Part shown: piece by piece, positions 12,681-15,178 of the stretch | Layout: each line of letters opens with the position of its first letter | Numbering within the stretch: the stretch's first letter is position 1 | From: Chrysochromulina tobinii | Taxonomy: Eukaryota > Haptophyta > Prymnesiales > Chrysochromulinaceae | Assembly (NCBI GenBank): GCA_001275005.1 | Contig: JWZX01001906.1 | Span: 1 to 15,178 of the forward strand | Direction of reading: 5' to 3' | DNA length: 15,178 nucleotides | Notes under the pieces: model-generated | What the model was told of the DNA's origin: nothing | Databases searched by the model: none | What the model saw: the letters and a program-made list of their open reading frames with translations, nothing else | Position numbers and translations under genes: made by a program

Positions 12681-15178
12681 ATGAATTCACCTGCGATGTT
12701 TCTCAGTGCCTCATCGCCGATGTACGGATTGCCGCCGCGCGGCGGCAGCCCCGTACAAAATTTATCACAGGAGCTTGTGCGACGCCTGGCCGAGGTCGAC
12801 GCGGAAGCCAAGTCGATGGAGCTGGCTCGGAAGCTTGCACACTTGCAGACAGAGGCTCGCTTAGTTGCTCAGACGAAGCAGGACGTGCAGAATGAATTTG
12901 AGCGCAGCAGGCAGACGATTGAACGGGCGTACGGATCGGTGCTCCTACGACCCGAGAGTCCAGGTGCCGATTTGGATAGCGAGGTGGAGGAGGCCATGTG
13001 GTGGTCACGCGAGCAGCAGCGCCGTGAGACCGACCTCGTGGCGTGGGAGGAGGAAGAGCGGCAGCGGCGTGCGCAGATGCTGAACGCCTGGGAAGATGCC
13101 GACCGGCAGCGCTGGCAGCATGAGGAGGAGGAGCGACGTGCGACGCTCGCACGAATGTGGGATGCCGAGGAAGCGGAGCTGCGACGGGCGGCGGAGGCAC
13201 GGTGGGAGGCGCAGCAGATTAAGGAGCGCGCGGCGGCCGAGCAGCAGCAGATCCTGCTGCTCCAGCAGAAGGCGCTGCGCGAGCAAGCTGCTGCTGCGGA
13301 CGCCACACGGCGCGCGAACGAGCGCGCAGCGTGGGAGGCCCAGGAGCATGCGAGGCGCGAGGCGGAGCGGCAGCGGTGGGACCAGCAGCAACTGCAGACG
13401 CGCGAGGCGGCCGACGCCGAGCGACGCGCCAAGGCGGAGGCGGAGGCGCGCGAGATCGAGCGCCAGTCGTGGCTCGTCATCGAGCAGGCGCGCCGCGCGG
13501 CGGAGCGGGAGCGATGGGAAGCGCACGAGCACGCTAAGCGGGCAGCTGCGATCTCCGTCGATGCCGCTGCCCAGGTGGCGGCCGTCTCCACCGCCGCGGC
13601 CCTCAACCCGACCATCGGCGGCGCCATGCGACGGAGCAACTCACAGGGCACCATGGCTCAGCGGCGCCAGGCACGCTCGCAGGCGCAGGCGCACACGCCG
13701 GCGCTGAGCTCCAATCTACCCGACGTGGGCATGGACGTTCTACGCGAGCCACCACTACAGCCCGCACCGCAGCCTCCCAGCTCCTTTGCCTCGGGCTCTC
13801 GGCAGGCTCTCTTCGACGCGGCCAAGGCCGACCCGGCCGAGGCCGAAGCCGCCGCGGCAGCGGAGGCAGAGGCGCAGCACCGGGCGGCCGCGGCGGCCTT
13901 CTCGTCGTCGAGGCGGCGAGAGACACCAAACACAAGGAGGCAGCCGCTGACAGAGGCGAGTGCAGGCGGGTCGTCGGCCTGGGCTTCCGAGGCCGAAGAA
14001 GTGACGTTGAGACGTTCCACAAGCACATCTCCTCGGGCTTCCGAGGCCGAAGACGTTGCGCACGCACGCAGAGAGGTGGCTCTCGCCAGGGCCGCCGCGG
14101 AGAAGGCGGAGGCGGAGGCGGCGTTCGCGCAAGCGGAGCTGGCCAAGGCGCAGGCGGAGAAGAAGCGCGCGCTCGCACAGGCGCAGGCGGAGCGCTACCG
14201 CCTCGAGGCCGAGGCGGCGCGGGCAGAGACGCAAGCCTTGAGGGACGCGAGCATTCGTGACGCTGCCGCCTTCGAAGCCGCCGAGGCGGCACGCAGGGAG
14301 GCGATGACGGCCGCAGCGCACGCCTGCGATGCGGCGGCGCGCGGCGCCGTACACGCAACGAGCGTGCCCAGCACGCCCATCCATCGGACTGTATACGTCG
14401 AGCCTGCAGCGCCCGCTCCAGCGCTGGAGGAGGCGCCTCTGTGGGGCGCTCCTCAACGACTACTCAGCGCGCTCGGGATCTGCACCTCGCCCGATGCAGC
14501 CGCGAGCCGATCAGGGGGGAAGGCGGCGGCGGAACTGCGGTTGTTCACCGCCCTTGGCATCTGCCCCTCGCCCCACGCGCACACGATGGGTGCCGGCGCC
14601 ACGGCGGAAGCGGACAGGCCCACGCCTCCGTCGGCGTCACGGGACGCACGCCAGCTCGAGGAATATCGCAAGCTCCGGCACGGCGAGCAGTTGGCCGACG
14701 CGAGGACCTCGGCGGCAGGGTGGGCTCCCCCGATCGTTGCGGAGGCGTTTGCGGCGACGGCTTCGACGCTGCCTTTAGAAGGGTCGCTGCGGCCTTCGGA
14801 GGCGGCGTCCACCACGCGGCCTCCGACACCGGAGCCAGCATCACCGACACCGCAGCCAGGATGGCAAATAGCGGGCAAGGACGAGGACGGCGGCGCGAAC
14901 GTGGATACGCAGACAGTGGATGAGTCCGGTGACGACGACGAGGAGCGGCGAGCCCGGAGCGAGCTGGTGCAGGAGATGGAGGTGGCGGAGGCGGTGGAGG
15001 CGGAGTCGCTGCCTGTCGTGGCATTGCAAGTGGGCGCCGCGAAAGCCGTCAGAATCTCCGCCGCCGAGCTCAGAATCTCCGCCGCCGAGCCCAACGACGA
15101 CCTCGCCGCCGCCATCGACGCGGCTTGGGCGCCTCCGGACGCGCCGCCACCAGAGGCGCCGCCGCCGCCGCCGCCGCC
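12681..15178 (+). CDS. Long coiled-coil protein with 15-residue Trp repeat (C-terminus beyond window)
   Basis: The frame is open from this ATG to the right edge: 832 codons plus 2 nt, no stop, so the C-terminus is missing. I do not recognise a family. Residues 1-30 are disordered; 30-85 are a charged helix. Residues 107-290 are a Glu/Arg/Ala/Gln coiled coil in which Trp recurs every 15 residues (107, 122, 137; 145, 160, 175; 218, 233; 264, 279). A second Ala/Glu/Arg coiled coil spans about 454-550. Two near-copies of a hydrophobic motif, RLLSALGICTSP (593-604) and RLFTALGICPSP (620-631), follow. The rest is acidic, Pro/Ser-rich and ends in a Pro run at the edge. The layout suggests a structural or scaffold (cytoskeletal, basal-body-like) protein, but that is a guess from composition. 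In-frame ATGs at 12591 and 12597 are alternative starts adding about 30 residues with little helical character. Frame length and amino-acid pattern make coding status firm. Confidence 0.8.
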   Translation, partial: MNSPAMFLSASSPMYGLPPRGGSPVQNLSQELVRRLAEVDAEAKSMELARKLAHLQTEARLVAQTKQDVQNEFERSRQTIERAYGSVLLRPESPGADLDSEVEEAMWWSREQQRRETDLVAWEEEERQRRAQMLNAWEDADRQRWQHEEEERRATLARMWDAEEAELRRAAEARWEAQQIKERAAAEQQQILLLQQKALREQAAAADATRRANERAAWEAQEHARREAERQRWDQQQLQTREAADAERRAKAEAEAREIERQSWLVIEQARRAAERERWEAHEHAKRAAAISVDAAAQVAAVSTAAALNPTIGGAMRRSNSQGTMAQRRQARSQAQAHTPALSSNLPDVGMDVLREPPLQPAPQPPSSFASGSRQALFDAAKADPAEAEAAAAAEAEAQHRAAAAAFSSSRRRETPNTRRQPLTEASAGGSSAWASEAEEVTLRRSTSTSPRASEAEDVAHARREVALARAAAEKAEAEAAFAQAELAKAQAEKKRALAQAQAERYRLEAEAARAETQALRDASIRDAAAFEAAEAARREAMTAAAHACDAAARGAVHATSVPSTPIHRTVYVEPAAPAPALEEAPLWGAPQRLLSALGICTSPDAAASRSGGKAAAELRLFTALGICPSPHAHTMGAGATAEADRPTPPSASRDARQLEEYRKLRHGEQLADARTSAAGWAPPIVAEAFAATASTLPLEGSLRPSEAASTTRPPTPEPASPTPQPGWQIAGKDEDGGANVDTQTVDESGDDDEERRARSELVQEMEVAEAVEAESLPVVALQVGAAKAVRISAAELRISAAEPNDDLAAAIDAAWAPPDAPPPEAPPPPPP
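12999..13548 (+). repeat. 45-nt / 15-residue Trp-anchored repeat region
   Basis: At the protein level, units start with W-E/D-x-x-E-x-x-R-R. Examples begin at residues 122 (WEEEERQRRAQMLNA), 145 (WQHEEEERRATLARM), 160 (WDAEEAELRRAAEAR), 218 (WEAQEHARREAERQR) and 279 (WEAHEHAKRAAA). The DNA is diverged between units, so this is an old or selected repeat and not a recent tandem duplication. Phase breaks of 8, 13 and 16 residues occur between blocks. Confidence 0.8.
13981..14053 (+). repeat. 54-nt spaced direct repeat in the coiled-coil gene
   Basis: GGGCTTCCGAGGCCGAAGA occurs at 13981-13999 and 14035-14053, a 54-nt (18-codon) period in frame, encoding A-S-E-A-E-E/D-V twice. It links the disordered middle part to the second coiled coil. 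Confidence 0.75.
15049..15090 (+). repeat. Perfect 21-nt tandem repeat
   Basis: Two exact adjacent copies of a 21-nt unit (15049-15069 and 15070-15090; each begins TCAGAATCTCCGCC), in frame, encoding RISAAEL then RISAAEP. Identity at all positions, including silent ones, indicates a recent duplication. Confidence 0.85.
15156..15178 (+). repeat. (CCG)n proline-codon run at window edge
   Basis: GCGCCGCCG... runs to the edge and encodes at least seven consecutive prolines in the coiled-coil gene. The true length cannot be seen because the window ends inside it; such runs are also common assembly trouble spots. Confidence 0.8.

Noticed and set aside
13603-14358. 251-residue and neighbouring long minus-strand frames (also 12869-13654 and 14453-15115)
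   Set aside because: They are antisense of the coiled-coil gene; their Arg/Pro/Ser or Ala/Ser composition is what antisense of GCG/GAG-rich codons gives.
1-15178. CRISPR array, insertion sequence, phage or biosynthetic cluster
   Set aside because: No regularly spaced identical repeats, transposase or integrase motifs, or functionally linked enzyme set; spliced genes and gene content indicate a eukaryotic nuclear region.

Overview
The window looks like gene-dense nuclear DNA from a GC-rich eukaryotic alga. A haptophyte-like alga with a secondary plastid is the best guess, inferred from gene content and not proven. Supporting signs are two canonical GT-AG introns (71 and 109 nt), a eukaryote-only RNase P subunit (Rpp29/POP4), a NIT1-type amidase, a plant-type RSH stringent-response enzyme and a small PDZ-like protein that both start with signal-peptide-like N-termini (as expected for import into a secondary plastid), and low-complexity, alanine/proline-rich proteins. 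There are no operons; genes stand as separate units 130 to 480 bp apart.

Layout. 1-1482 (-) is a GT90/CAP10-type glycosyltransferase running off the left edge. It is divergent, across 131 bp, from 1614-2224 (+), a two-exon plastid-targeted PDZ-like protein. 2510-5008 (+) encodes an 832-residue protein with leucine-rich repeats, a degenerate dual-specificity-phosphatase-like fold that appears to be split by an inserted J domain, and a tail with three DPF motifs. 5273-7832 (+, two exons) is a cryptochrome/photolyase with three ubiquitin-interacting-motif-like helices at its N-terminus and a fourth in its C-terminal tail. 8094-9074 (+) is NIT1 with an extra C-terminal membrane segment; its ATG lies in one arm of a perfect 16-bp hairpin. 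9075-9551 is a non-coding convergent gap with an AT-rich island. 9552-11771 (-) is an RSH1-like (p)ppGpp synthetase/hydrolase, 11940-12521 (-) is POP4/Rpp29, and 12681 to the right edge (+) is a very long coiled-coil protein whose tryptophans fall every 15 residues.

The genes do not form one pathway. The mix is housekeeping (POP4, NIT1), plastid physiology (RSH1, PDZ-like protein) and light response (cryptochrome). The most unusual parts are two domain combinations: the LRR / split pseudophosphatase with nested J domain / DPF protein, whose parts echo auxilin and GAK (clathrin uncoating), and the UIM-bearing cryptochrome, which suggests a direct link between a flavoprotein photoreceptor or photolyase and ubiquitin. 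All family calls are from reading the translations by eye; no database search was possible.
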